From: an uncultured Fusobacterium sp.
GTDB lineage: Bacteria; Fusobacteriota; Fusobacteriia; Fusobacteriales; Fusobacteriaceae
Assembly: GCA_900541465.1 (NCBI GenBank)
Contig: UQJY01000013.1
Coordinates: forward strand, 1-46,206
Direction of reading: 5' to 3'
DNA: 46,206 nucleotides
This document shows, piece after piece, positions 1-5,925 of the stretch (positions within the stretch are counted from its first letter, which is position 1; each line of letters starts with the position of its first letter). The notes below the pieces were generated by a model that did not search any database, was not told where the DNA came from, and was given only the letters and a program-made list of their open reading frames with translations. Both the position numbers and the translations under genes were made by a program.

Positions 1-101
1 GTATTAATGCTTAAATCCATCACTAGAAAAACAGTTCTGTAAATAAAGAACAGAACCAAAAGATAAAAGAATCTTATTTTCCCATTTCTGCTGTGTCTCA
101 T
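1..101 (-). CDS. Partial gene at left edge: N-terminus of a membrane or exported protein
   Basis: An open frame starts at ATG 101-99 on the minus strand and runs without a stop off the left edge (33 codons visible). The sequence AAGGG lies about 8 nt upstream of the ATG and can act as a ribosome binding site. The N-terminus is basic (MRHSRNGKIR) and is followed by a strongly hydrophobic stretch (FFYLLVLFFIY), as in a signal anchor or signal peptide. No family can be recognised from so short a piece. The inverted repeat GTTCTGT/ACAGAAC at 34-56 lies inside this frame. In such AT-rich DNA a 33-codon frame can occur by chance, so the ribosome binding site and the hydrophobic N-terminus are the main support. 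Confidence 0.5.
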   Translation of the reverse strand, partial: MRHSRNGKIRFFYLLVLFFIYRTVFLVMDLSIN

Positions 102-142
102 ATAACTCACCCTTAAAAACAAATTCCCTTGAATAAAATAAA

Positions 143-164
143 AAGTGTAGAAATAATTATAAGT
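143..164. repeat. 22-bp direct repeat, copy 1
   Basis: Begins AAGTGTAGAAATAA and ends TTATAAGT. The same 22 bases recur at 258-279, 115 bp away. On the minus strand the repeat contains TATAAT, so the two copies could be duplicated promoter or operator elements for the left-edge gene. Confidence 0.7.
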
Positions 165-171
165 TTTTATA

Positions 172-206
172 CAGTCAGAAAATCAAATTTTTGACTGAAT
201 TTTTTG
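172..206 (+). terminator. Possible intrinsic terminator with no obvious gene
   Basis: CAGTCA (172-177) and TGACTG (192-197) pair, with further A/T pairs inside, and AATTTTTTG follows. No plus-strand gene ends here within the window, so its role is unclear. Confidence 0.3.
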
Positions 207-257
207 TTATAAAATAAAATTAATTCTTAAAAATTTAATATTTTTTTCAGTAAATTT

Positions 258-279
258 AAGTGTAGAAATAATTATAAGT
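258..279. repeat. 22-bp direct repeat, copy 2, inside an imperfect palindrome
   Basis: Identical to 143-164. This copy is also the left half of an imperfect palindrome: GTAGAAATA (262-270) faces TATTTCTAC (279-287) across an 8-base loop, and the symmetry continues outwards to GTAAAT at 250-255 and ATTTAC near 293-298. Copy 1 lacks the good right half. Confidence 0.7.
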
Positions 280-431
280 ATTTCTACTTAAGATTTACTA
301 TCTGAAAATTTTTTCTGCTTTTTTATTTATTCTTTTTCAATTATAACATAAATTCAAAAAAAGTTAAGTTATTTTTAAAAAAATTATTTGATTTTATCTA
401 AGATTTAATTTTTAAAAGTAAGTCTATAAAA

Positions 432-471
432 TAAAAAACTCTCTGAAATATAAAATACTTCAAAGAGTTTT
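432..471 (-). terminator. Intrinsic terminator of the ROK kinase gene
   Basis: AAAACTCT and AGAGTTTT arms (435-442 and 464-471) with inner TGAA/TTCA pairs form a hairpin. On the minus strand it is followed by a T-run. It lies about 30 nt past the kinase stop codon. Confidence 0.7.
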
Positions 472-500
472 CATATAATTTTTTATAAATTTTTAATCAA

Positions 501-1448
501 TTAATCAATAAGAGCAGCTGCACCTTTTATTCCTGCATCATTTCCTAAAGTTCCAAGAACAATATTAAAATTATTAAGAGTTACAGCAAGGGCGTATTTT
601 GGAAGTTTATCTTTTACTCTGTCAAGAAGAATATCTCCTGCAAGAGCAACTCCTCCTCCAAGAATAACTTTCTCTGGATTTATAATATTTAAAATATTTC
701 CAATTCCCATAGCAAGATATTCTGCTTCATAATCAACTATTTCAAGAGAAAAAGCATCTCCCTCTTTTGCAGCATCAAAAACATCTTTTGCTTCAAGCCT
801 GCTTATATCTCCATTTATTTTTTCATATAAAAGATTTGTCTTATTTACAAGAAGTCTTGAAACAGCTTCTCTCTCAATTCCTGTTGCAGAAGCATAAGCT
901 TCAAAGCACCCTCTTTGCCCGCACCCGCAAAGTTTTCCATTCTGCACAAGTTTCATGTGTCCGATTTCTCCTCCTGCTCCTGTAAATCCAGAGATAAGGT
1001 TTCCATCAACATAGATTCCTCCTCCGATTCCTGTTCCAAGAGCAATAGTTACACTTGAACCTGCACCTTTTCCAGCTCCAAATTTTGCTTCTCCAAGAGC
1101 AATAACATTTACGTCATTATCAAGTCTTGTTGTTTTCCCGCTTATAATTTCAAACATCTGTGAAACGTTAAGGTTTCTTTCCCATGGAAAGTTTGCAAAA
1201 AATCCTACAACTTTTTTATTCATTACAGGACCGGGAATCCCCATTCCAATCCCTTTAAGATCTTTTTCATCTATGTTAAGTGAAGAAAGCAGTTCTTTTA
1301 TTGTTTCCCAAATTCTTGTCATTGTTTTTTCTGCTCCCTCAAGAGAAAGAGTTTTTATACTTTTCTTAACAAGAATTTCCCCCTCTTCATCAACTATTCC
1401 TATTTTTGTATTTGTTCCTCCAATATCAACACCAGCAATATAATTCAT
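501..1448 (-). CDS. glcK: ROK-family glucokinase
   Basis: Phosphorylates glucose or a related hexose with ATP in the cytoplasm, feeding glycolysis. The 315-residue length is typical of ROK kinases. The N-terminal phosphate loop GVDIGGTNTKIG (6-17), the catalytic aspartate in DNDVN (D112), the GTGIGGG motif (138-144) and the zinc site (H164 with C174, C176 and C181 in CGCGQRGC) are all present. The start ATG has a strong upstream GGAGGGG. The gene is monocistronic, with its own terminator at 432-471 and divergent trpS upstream. ROK proteins also include repressors and N-acetylmannosamine or fructose kinases. There is no N-terminal DNA-binding domain, so a kinase is certain, but glucose as the substrate is inferred from the family. 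Confidence 0.85.
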   Translation of the reverse strand: MNYIAGVDIGGTNTKIGIVDEEGEILVKKSIKTLSLEGAEKTMTRIWETIKELLSSLNIDEKDLKGIGMGIPGPVMNKKVVGFFANFPWERNLNVSQMFEIISGKTTRLDNDVNVIALGEAKFGAGKGAGSSVTIALGTGIGGGIYVDGNLISGFTGAGGEIGHMKLVQNGKLCGCGQRGCFEAYASATGIEREAVSRLLVNKTNLLYEKINGDISRLEAKDVFDAAKEGDAFSLEIVDYEAEYLAMGIGNILNIINPEKVILGGGVALAGDILLDRVKDKLPKYALAVTLNNFNIVLGTLGNDAGIKGAAALID

Positions 1449-1526
1449 AAGTACCCCTCCATTTGAAATATTTATACTGATATTATAGTTAATATTTTAT
1501 TTCTTGGCAATAATTTTATAAATCCC

Positions 1527-1555
1527 TTGATAAATAAAAAATATAGTGATATACT
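1527..1555 (+). promoter_or_regulatory. Promoter of the trpS leader
   Basis: TTGATA (1527-1532), a spacer of exactly 17 bp, and TATACT (1550-1555). Transcription would start near 1562, some 25 nt before the leader-peptide ATG. Confidence 0.7.
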
Positions 1556-1586
1556 AATTTTATTGAATAACTTATGAGGTAGTGTC

Positions 1587-1628
1587 ATGAAAACAAATTA
1601 TTATACAATTTTATATTGGTGGTGCTAG
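1587..1628 (+). CDS. trpS leader peptide with tandem Trp codons
   Basis: A 13-codon ORF reading MKTNYYTILYWWC, stop TAG. GAGG at 1576-1579 lies 7 nt before the ATG and is a good ribosome binding site. The two adjacent TGG codons (1617-1622), three codons from the stop, are the hallmark of a tryptophan-sensing leader, because Trp is the rarest residue and a WW pair in a 13-codon frame is very unlikely by chance. The peptide itself probably has no function beyond placing a ribosome on the leader RNA. It lies upstream of the tryptophanyl-tRNA synthetase gene, whose expression should rise when charged tRNA-Trp is scarce. Confidence 0.8.
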   Translation: MKTNYYTILYWWC

Positions 1629-1722
1629 AAAGAAGTTTGTATTTTAACAAAAAGATACAAACCATTTTGTAATGTAAAACTAAAATGAAATTGTATCACT
1701 ATCTAAAAATAGAATTTATTTA

Positions 1723-1755
1723 GCCTGTGGTACTTACCGCAGGCTTTTCTTTTTA
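1723..1755 (+). terminator. Terminator of the trpS attenuator
   Basis: GCCTGTGGT (1723-1731) and ACCGCAGGC (1736-1744) form nine pairs, one G-U, around a 4-base loop. TTTTCTTTTT follows directly. It lies about 20 nt before the trpS start, so it must be bypassed for expression. Confidence 0.85.
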
Positions 1756-1775
1756 AAAAATAATAGGAGGATTTT

Positions 1776-2756
1776 ATGAAAAGAAGTTTATCTGGAATTC
1801 AGCCAAGTGGAACTCTTCACCTTGGAAACTATTTTGGAGCAATGAAACAATTTATAGAAAATCAAGACAAAGTTGAAGGATTTTATTTTGTTGCAGATTA
1901 TCATTCACTTACATCTCTTACTGACCCTGAAGTTTTAAGAGAAAGTACAAGAAATATTATTCTTGACTATTTAGCACTAGGACTTGATCCTGAAAAATCA
2001 ACTTTATTCTTACAATCAGATGTCCCTGAACATGTTGAACTTTCATGGCTTTTATCAAATGTAACACCTGTTGGTCTTATGGAAAGAGGACACTCATACA
2101 AGGATAAAATCGCAAAAGGATTTTTCCCAAATACAGGACTTTTAACTTACCCTATTCTTATGGCAGCAGATATTTTAATTTATGATTCTGATATTGTTCC
2201 TGTTGGAAAGGACCAAAAACAACATCTTGAATTTGCAAGAGATATTGCAATGAAATTTAATCAGCAGTACAAAGTTGATTTCTTTAAACTTCCTGAGCCT
2301 ATGATTCTTGAAAGTGTGGCTGTTGTTCCCGGAACTGACGGACAAAAAATGAGTAAATCATATGGAAATGTTATAAATATGTTTGCTCCTAAAAATGTTC
2401 TTAAAAAACAGGTTATGAGTATCGTTACAGACTCTACTCCTCTTGAAGAACCAAAAGATCCAAATAATAATGTAATGGCTCTATACAGACTTTTTGCAAC
2501 AAAAGAACAGGCAAAAGAGATGGAAGAAAAATTCCTTGCTGGAAACTACGGATACGGTCATGCTAAGAAAGAACTTCTTGAAGCAATCCTTAATTATTTT
2601 GCAGAAGCGAGAACAAAAAGAGAAGAACTTGCAAAACATCCTGAATATGTAGATGAAATTTTAAGAAAAGGTGCTGAGAAAGCTCGTGCAATAGCAAGTA
2701 AAAAAATTGCTGAAGCAAAAAAAATAGTAGGTTTAATGGGAAATATTTATAGATAA
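1776..2756 (+). CDS. trpS: Tryptophanyl-tRNA synthetase
   Basis: Charges tRNA-Trp with tryptophan using ATP; a class I synthetase acting as a cytoplasmic dimer. The class I signatures are in place: HLGN (15-18, the HIGH motif) after PSGT, and KMSKS (191-195). Other TrpRS landmarks are GLMERGHSYKDK (100-111) and TDGQKMSKSYGN. The length of 326 residues is normal. AGGAGG lies just upstream of the ATG. It is the single gene behind the leader-peptide attenuator at 1562-1755, which makes the regulation unusual: in most Firmicutes trpS is controlled by a T-box that reads tRNA directly, whereas here a translated leader with two Trp codons does the sensing. Confidence 0.97.
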   Translation: MKRSLSGIQPSGTLHLGNYFGAMKQFIENQDKVEGFYFVADYHSLTSLTDPEVLRESTRNIILDYLALGLDPEKSTLFLQSDVPEHVELSWLLSNVTPVGLMERGHSYKDKIAKGFFPNTGLLTYPILMAADILIYDSDIVPVGKDQKQHLEFARDIAMKFNQQYKVDFFKLPEPMILESVAVVPGTDGQKMSKSYGNVINMFAPKNVLKKQVMSIVTDSTPLEEPKDPNNNVMALYRLFATKEQAKEMEEKFLAGNYGYGHAKKELLEAILNYFAEARTKREELAKHPEYVDEILRKGAEKARAIASKKIAEAKKIVGLMGNIYR

Positions 2757-2791
2757 AAGAAAAATACTTTTTTAGTAAAAAGAAAATTTAT

Positions 2792-2820
2792 TTGACAAAT
2801 AGAAAAAAATTATATAACAT
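2792..2820 (+). promoter_or_regulatory. Promoter of the deaminase leader
   Basis: TTGACA (2792-2797), a 17-bp spacer and TAACAT (2815-2820). The -35 is perfect and the -10 moderate. RNA would start near 2827, giving a leader of about 160 nt before the deaminase gene. Confidence 0.5.
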
Positions 2821-2826
2821 ATTATT

Positions 2827-2957
2827 GTTGTTCATTGAAAAATAAATAGGTAACATGGCGCCCACAAGAGACTCATTAGGCAGATAATATATGCTGCTCA
2901 TCTTGCACGGGTGAAGTGTGAGTTGATTACAAGGTAACCCAAAAGGTTACCTTTTTT
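2827..2957 (+). promoter_or_regulatory. Structured leader, candidate riboswitch, upstream of the deaminase gene
   Basis: A stretch much richer in G and C than its surroundings. ACTCAT (2871-2876) pairs with GTGAGT (2918-2923), enclosing GGCAG/CTGCT (2879-2883/2894-2898) and a weaker CAC/GTG hairpin, so it looks like a three-way junction. GGTAAC at 2849-2854 repeats the left arm of the terminator that follows and could compete for its right arm. This is the usual layout of an aptamer plus expression platform. It matches none of the riboswitch consensus sequences I can recall (purine, preQ1, guanidine, TPP, ZTP, fluoride, c-di-GMP). A purine-related ligand is a guess from the gene downstream. 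Confidence 0.5.
2931..2957 (+). terminator. Terminator in the deaminase leader
   Basis: AAGGTAACC (2931-2939) and GGTTACCTT (2945-2953) form nine perfect pairs around CAAAA, followed by a T-run. It precedes the deaminase ribosome binding site, so it is a regulated terminator rather than the end of trpS alone, although it could serve both. Confidence 0.85.
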
Positions 2958-2990
2958 TATTTTTAATTTTTTAAGTTTTAGGAGGAAATT

Positions 2991-3482
2991 ATGACAAATT
3001 TAGACCACTTCAAATACATTAGAAGATGTATTGAAATTGCTGATGAAGCTGTTGCAGCTGGAAACCACCCTTTTGGAGCATTAATTGTTGATAAAGAGGG
3101 AAATATTATTGTTGAATCAGGAAATATTGAGGTTACTGAAAGAGAATGTACAGGACATGCAGAAACTACTGCTATGAGAAAAGCTGTAAAACTTTATTCA
3201 AGAGAATTTTTATGGGACTGCACTTTATATTCTACTGCTGAACCATGCTGTATGTGTACAGGAGCTATCTACTGGGGAAATGTTGGAAGAATAGTTTATG
3301 GAATAAGTGAAAAAGATCTTCTTGCATTAACAGGTGCTGATGAAGATAATCCTACTTTCGATATGCCTTGCAGAGAAATTCTTGCAAAAGGACAAAAAAA
3401 CATTGAAGTAATAGGACCTATTGCTGATGAACAGCTTGCAAAAGAAATTGCCAGAGCTCACATTGGATACTGGAACAAATAA
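2991..3482 (+). CDS. guaD: Nucleoside/nucleobase deaminase, guanine deaminase-like
   Basis: A small zinc-dependent deaminase of the cytidine deaminase superfamily. The zinc ligands are H56 in HAE (56-58) and C86 and C89 in PCCMC, with E58 as proton shuttle. The length of 163 residues and the AIYWGNVGRIVYG segment resemble the short guanine deaminases of the Bacillus GuaD type, which turn guanine into xanthine. The tRNA-editing TadA and cytosine deaminases share these motifs, so the substrate is inferred. The next gene encodes a purine permease and is preceded by a purine riboswitch, which supports a purine salvage role. AGGAGG precedes the ATG. A structured leader with a terminator lies upstream. 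Confidence 0.75.
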   Translation: MTNLDHFKYIRRCIEIADEAVAAGNHPFGALIVDKEGNIIVESGNIEVTERECTGHAETTAMRKAVKLYSREFLWDCTLYSTAEPCCMCTGAIYWGNVGRIVYGISEKDLLALTGADEDNPTFDMPCREILAKGQKNIEVIGPIADEQLAKEIARAHIGYWNK

Positions 3483-3489
3483 TCAAAAA

Positions 3490-3560
3490 AGCTCGTATAA
3501 TTTTGATAATTAGGTTCAAAAGTTTCTACAGATTTACCATAAATAAATCTACTACGAGCT
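3490..3560 (+). promoter_or_regulatory. Purine (guanine-class) riboswitch aptamer
   Basis: Matches the purine riboswitch core. P1 is AGCTCGTA (3490-3497) with TACGAGCT (3553-3560). J1/2 carries TATAAT, P2 is TTTTGA/TCAAAA, J2/3 reads AGTTTCTAC, P3 is AGATTT (3530-3535) with AAATCT, its loop contains ACCATAAAT, and J3/1 reads ACTAC. In the xpt aptamer the ligand-pairing base is the C of ACTA; here it is also C, which predicts guanine or hypoxanthine rather than adenine. Loop L2 (TAATTAGG) is slightly longer than the usual ATATGG. It starts only 8 nt after the deaminase stop, so it would control the permease alone within a shared transcript. Confidence 0.9.
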
Positions 3561-3608
3561 GACTTAATTAGGAAGTCTGCTCCATTAATATTTTAAAATT
3601 TAAGGGGG
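3556..3608 (+). promoter_or_regulatory. Expression platform of the purine riboswitch
   Basis: GAGC-T-GACTT (3556-3565) can pair with AAGTC-T-GCTC (3573-3582). This hairpin uses the 3' strand of P1, so it excludes the ligand-bound fold. No T-run follows, so it is not an evident terminator. The right arm continues as GCTCC (3579-3583), which is complementary to the ribosome binding site AAGGGGG (3602-3608). With ligand bound, P1 would release GCTCC to mask the binding site: a translational off-switch. The pairings are visible; the logic is inferred. Confidence 0.45.
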
Positions 3609-3620
3609 AAAAAAGTTAAA

Positions 3621-4937
3621 ATGTCACAAAACAAAAACGGAATAGTTAAATTCCTTGATGAAAAATTTCTTATTTCTGAAAGAGGAGGAAGCATAAGAGG
3701 AGAGTTCTTTGGCGGACTTACTACTTTCCTTACAATTTCTTACATTATTTTCGTTAACCCGGCTGTTCTTTCACTTACAGGAATGGACAAAGCTGCTCTG
3801 GTTACTGTAACTTGTGTTGCCACTGCAATCGGTTCATTCTTAGGTGGAGTTTTAGGAAATGTTCCTATATCTTTAGCACCTGGTGTCGGGCTTAATGCTT
3901 TCTTTACATTTACTCTTGTTATGGGAAATGGAATTTCTTGGCAGGATGCTTTGGGAGTTGTTTTCTTTTCAGGTGTTTTCTATCTGATACTTGCAATCTG
4001 CGGAATTAGAGAAAAAATTATAAACTCAATTCCTCAACAGCTTTCAACAGCAGCAACAGTTGGAATAGGACTTTTCTTATCACTTATCGGTCTTAAAAGT
4101 ATGGGAATAATTGAAGCAAATCCTGAAACACTTGTAAAAATTGCTCCAATTACACTTCCTGTTGCTCTTTCACTTGCAGGATTATTCTTAATGTATATTT
4201 TAGATATGAAAAAAGTTAAAGGCGGAGTTTTAATCAGTATTATTGTTATTTCTATTGTTGGAATGTGTCTAGGAGAAGTTCCTATGCCTGAAAAATTATT
4301 ATCTTCTCCTCCAAGCATGAAACCTTTACTTTTCAAACTTAATGTATTTGGAGTAATGAAAGTAAGTCTTTTAGGAGCTATATTCTCATTTATGTTTATT
4401 GACCTTTTTGACTCTTTAAGTGTTCTTATGTTCACATACAAAGAAGTTCAATTTAAAAATGAAGAGGAAAGAAAAAAAGGTCTTGGAAGAATGCTTTTAG
4501 CCGACTGTTCTTCAACAATTATCGGGGCTTTACTTGGAACAAGTACTGTTACAACTTACGGGGAATCAATAGCGGGTATAAAAGTTGGAGCTAAAACAGG
4601 GCTTGCTTCTATATTTACAGGATTATTCTTCCTGCTTGCTCTTTTTATTGCACCAATAGTTGAAGCTATTCCTGTGTTTGCAGTTGCACCTGCTCTTGTT
4701 ATTGTTGGAATATTTATGTTCAGAAATGTTGCTCAGCTTGACCTTTCAACTATGAAGGAATCTATTCCGGCTTTTATGACAATTATATTTATGCCTATGA
4801 CTCACAGTATTGCAATCGGACTTAGCATAGGATTTATCTCTTACATTATTATTAATGTAGCATGTATGGATTTTAAAAAGATTTCTCTTACAATGTGGGT
4901 AATCGGAATCCTTTCTGTCATTAATTTATTAATTTAA
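3621..4937 (+). CDS. NCS2-family purine permease (AzgA-like)
   Basis: An inner-membrane, proton-coupled importer of nucleobases, most likely guanine, hypoxanthine or adenine. It has 438 residues with 12 to 14 hydrophobic segments. The family signatures GGLTTFLTISYIIFVNP (about 30-46), LAPGVGLNAFFTFT (about 89-102) and a late GTSTVTTYGES motif are those of the AzgA/GhxP branch rather than the UraA/XanP branch. It has its own purine riboswitch, which is strong contextual support for the substrate class, and sits behind the guanine deaminase-like gene. AAGGGGG 12 nt before the ATG is the binding site the riboswitch probably controls. A bidirectional terminator follows at 4954-4990. Confidence 0.9.
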   Translation: MSQNKNGIVKFLDEKFLISERGGSIRGEFFGGLTTFLTISYIIFVNPAVLSLTGMDKAALVTVTCVATAIGSFLGGVLGNVPISLAPGVGLNAFFTFTLVMGNGISWQDALGVVFFSGVFYLILAICGIREKIINSIPQQLSTAATVGIGLFLSLIGLKSMGIIEANPETLVKIAPITLPVALSLAGLFLMYILDMKKVKGGVLISIIVISIVGMCLGEVPMPEKLLSSPPSMKPLLFKLNVFGVMKVSLLGAIFSFMFIDLFDSLSVLMFTYKEVQFKNEEERKKGLGRMLLADCSSTIIGALLGTSTVTTYGESIAGIKVGAKTGLASIFTGLFFLLALFIAPIVEAIPVFAVAPALVIVGIFMFRNVAQLDLSTMKESIPAFMTIIFMPMTHSIAIGLSIGFISYIIINVACMDFKKISLTMWVIGILSVINLLI

Positions 4938-4953
4938 AACTATACAAAAAATA

Positions 4954-4990
4954 AACCGAGAAACTTAATAAAAAATTTCTCGGTTTTTTG
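4954..4990. terminator. Bidirectional terminator between permease and era
   Basis: AACCGAGAAA (4954-4963) and TTTCTCGGTT (4976-4985) form ten perfect pairs. T-rich tracts lie on both sides, so it can end the permease transcript from the left and the era operon from the right. Confidence 0.85.
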
Positions 4991-5005
4991 TTTTTTAAAT
5001 TTATC

Positions 5006-5022
5006 CCCTGCATTGAAAAATA
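5006..5022. repeat. Solitary end of the CCCTGCA palindromic repeat family
   Basis: The 17 bases CCCTGCATTGAAAAATA are identical to 43534-43550, the left end of a 134-bp palindromic element. Here only one end is present, just past the era stop codon. Confidence 0.6.
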
Positions 5023-5027
5023 ATTTT

Positions 5028-5921
5028 CTAATCTTCTGCAAAATATCCAAGCTCTTTAAGGAATGGTTTTTTCTTTCTCCAATCCTCTTTAACTTTAACC
5101 CAAAGATTTAAGTATATCTCTTTATCAAGAAGTATTTCTATTTCACGTCTTGCTTCAGTTCCGATTTCCTTAAGCATTTTTCCGTTTTTACCAATAATAA
5201 TTCCTTTTTGTGAATCTCTTTCCACATAAATATTTATATCAAATTTATCTTTTCCGTTGTCACGTCTTTCCACATTTATAATTTCAATAGCTATTGAATG
5301 AGGAACTTCATCTCTTGTTTTAAGAAGAATTTTTTCTCTTATTATTTCTGTCATTATTCTGTAAACAGGCATATCTGTATACATATCTTCTGGATAATAT
5401 TGAATTCCCTCTTCTAAAAAAGGATCAACAGCATTTAAAAGTTTTGCAAGACCAATTCCATATTCTCCTGCAATCTCAACTATCCCGTCAAATTTTCCAA
5501 GTTTTTTTTCAACTTCTTTTTTCTTTTCCTGAAGCTGTTCATCTGTAAGTTTATCTATTTTATTTATAACTAAAATTCTTGGAGTTCTTCTTGCCTCCAT
5601 AACTCTTTCCATTACAAATTCATCACCTGTACTTATCTCTTGAGTTCCGTCAAGAATCATAAGTATAAGATCAACATCTTTTAATATTTTTACAGCACTG
5701 TTTGTCATGTATTCTCCCAAAAGATGTTTTGGTTTATGTATTCCTGGTGTGTCAATAAAAACATATTGGTTTCCGTTTACATTAAGTATTCCTTTTATAG
5801 TATCTCTTGTTGTTCCGGCTTTGTCAGAAACTATTGCAACTTTTTCGCTCACAAGTTTGTTTATAAGTGTTGATTTTCCAACATTGGGTCTTCCTACTAC
5901 CGCTATAAATCCGGCTTTCAT
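5028..5921 (-). CDS. era: GTPase Era
   Basis: An essential GTPase that binds the 3' end of 16S rRNA and assists maturation of the 30S subunit. The GTPase motifs are G1 GRPNVGKS (10-17), G2 with AGTTRDT (35-41), G3 DTPG (57-60) and G4 NKID (120-123). The C-terminal KH domain contains IIGKNGKMLKEIGTEAR and the typical LNLWVKVKEDWR end. The length of 297 residues is normal. It is the last gene of the minus-strand set ftsX, envC-like, nadK, recN, Xer-like, era; only 4 nt separate it from the Xer-like gene, so it is translated from the same mRNA. It shares the terminator at 4954-4990 with the permease. Confidence 0.97.
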   Translation of the reverse strand: MKAGFIAVVGRPNVGKSTLINKLVSEKVAIVSDKAGTTRDTIKGILNVNGNQYVFIDTPGIHKPKHLLGEYMTNSAVKILKDVDLILMILDGTQEISTGDEFVMERVMEARRTPRILVINKIDKLTDEQLQEKKKEVEKKLGKFDGIVEIAGEYGIGLAKLLNAVDPFLEEGIQYYPEDMYTDMPVYRIMTEIIREKILLKTRDEVPHSIAIEIINVERRDNGKDKFDINIYVERDSQKGIIIGKNGKMLKEIGTEARREIEILLDKEIYLNLWVKVKEDWRKKKPFLKELGYFAED

Positions 5922-5925
5922 CTAA

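Larger units (their letters stand above)
102..500. other. Non-coding stretch between the left-edge gene and the ROK kinase gene
   Basis: About 400 bases without a credible gene. It holds a 22-bp direct repeat (143-164 and 258-279), an AT-rich hairpin at 172-197 followed by a T-run, a longer imperfect palindrome around 251-299, and the terminator of the kinase gene at 432-471. The rest is low-complexity A/T. Since the left-edge gene reads leftwards, its promoter should lie in this stretch. Confidence 0.7.
1562..1755 (+). promoter_or_regulatory. Ribosome-dependent transcription attenuator of trpS
   Basis: The leader RNA has the segments of a classical tryptophan attenuator. Segment 1 (1577-1584 plus 1603-1614) pairs with segment 2 (1685-1704): an 8-bp and a 12-bp helix, each with one G-U pair. 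Segment 2 can instead pair with segment 3: 1693-1699 with 1727-1733, seven pairs including one G-U. Segment 3 is the left arm of the terminator (1723-1731 with 1736-1744). The leader peptide's tandem Trp codons lie at 1617-1622, directly after segment 1. A ribosome stalled there for lack of charged tRNA-Trp would cover 1603-1614, free segment 2, and allow read-through into trpS. An inner hairpin, GTTTGTAT/ATACAAAC (1635-1642/1655-1662), fills the loop. The pairings were checked by hand; the mechanism is inferred. Confidence 0.8.

Noticed and set aside
143..299. Resemblance to Cas12a-type CRISPR repeats (AAGTGTAGA and TTTCTACT strings)
   Set aside because: The two strings occur in the wrong order and only two copies of a 22-bp repeat are present, with no spacers and no cas genes.
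1562..1755. T-box riboswitch for trpS
   Set aside because: The terminator contains TGGTAC and ACCGC, but the conserved T-box core (GGTGGNACCGCG) is not continuous and no specifier loop of the standard form is seen. The leader ORF with two Trp codons explains the structure better.
2856..2888. Leader peptide MAPTRDSLGR in the deaminase leader
   Set aside because: The only upstream G-rich string (GGT) is 3 nt from the ATG, and the codons belong to the paired, structured part of the RNA. A regulatory role for this ORF is not supported.
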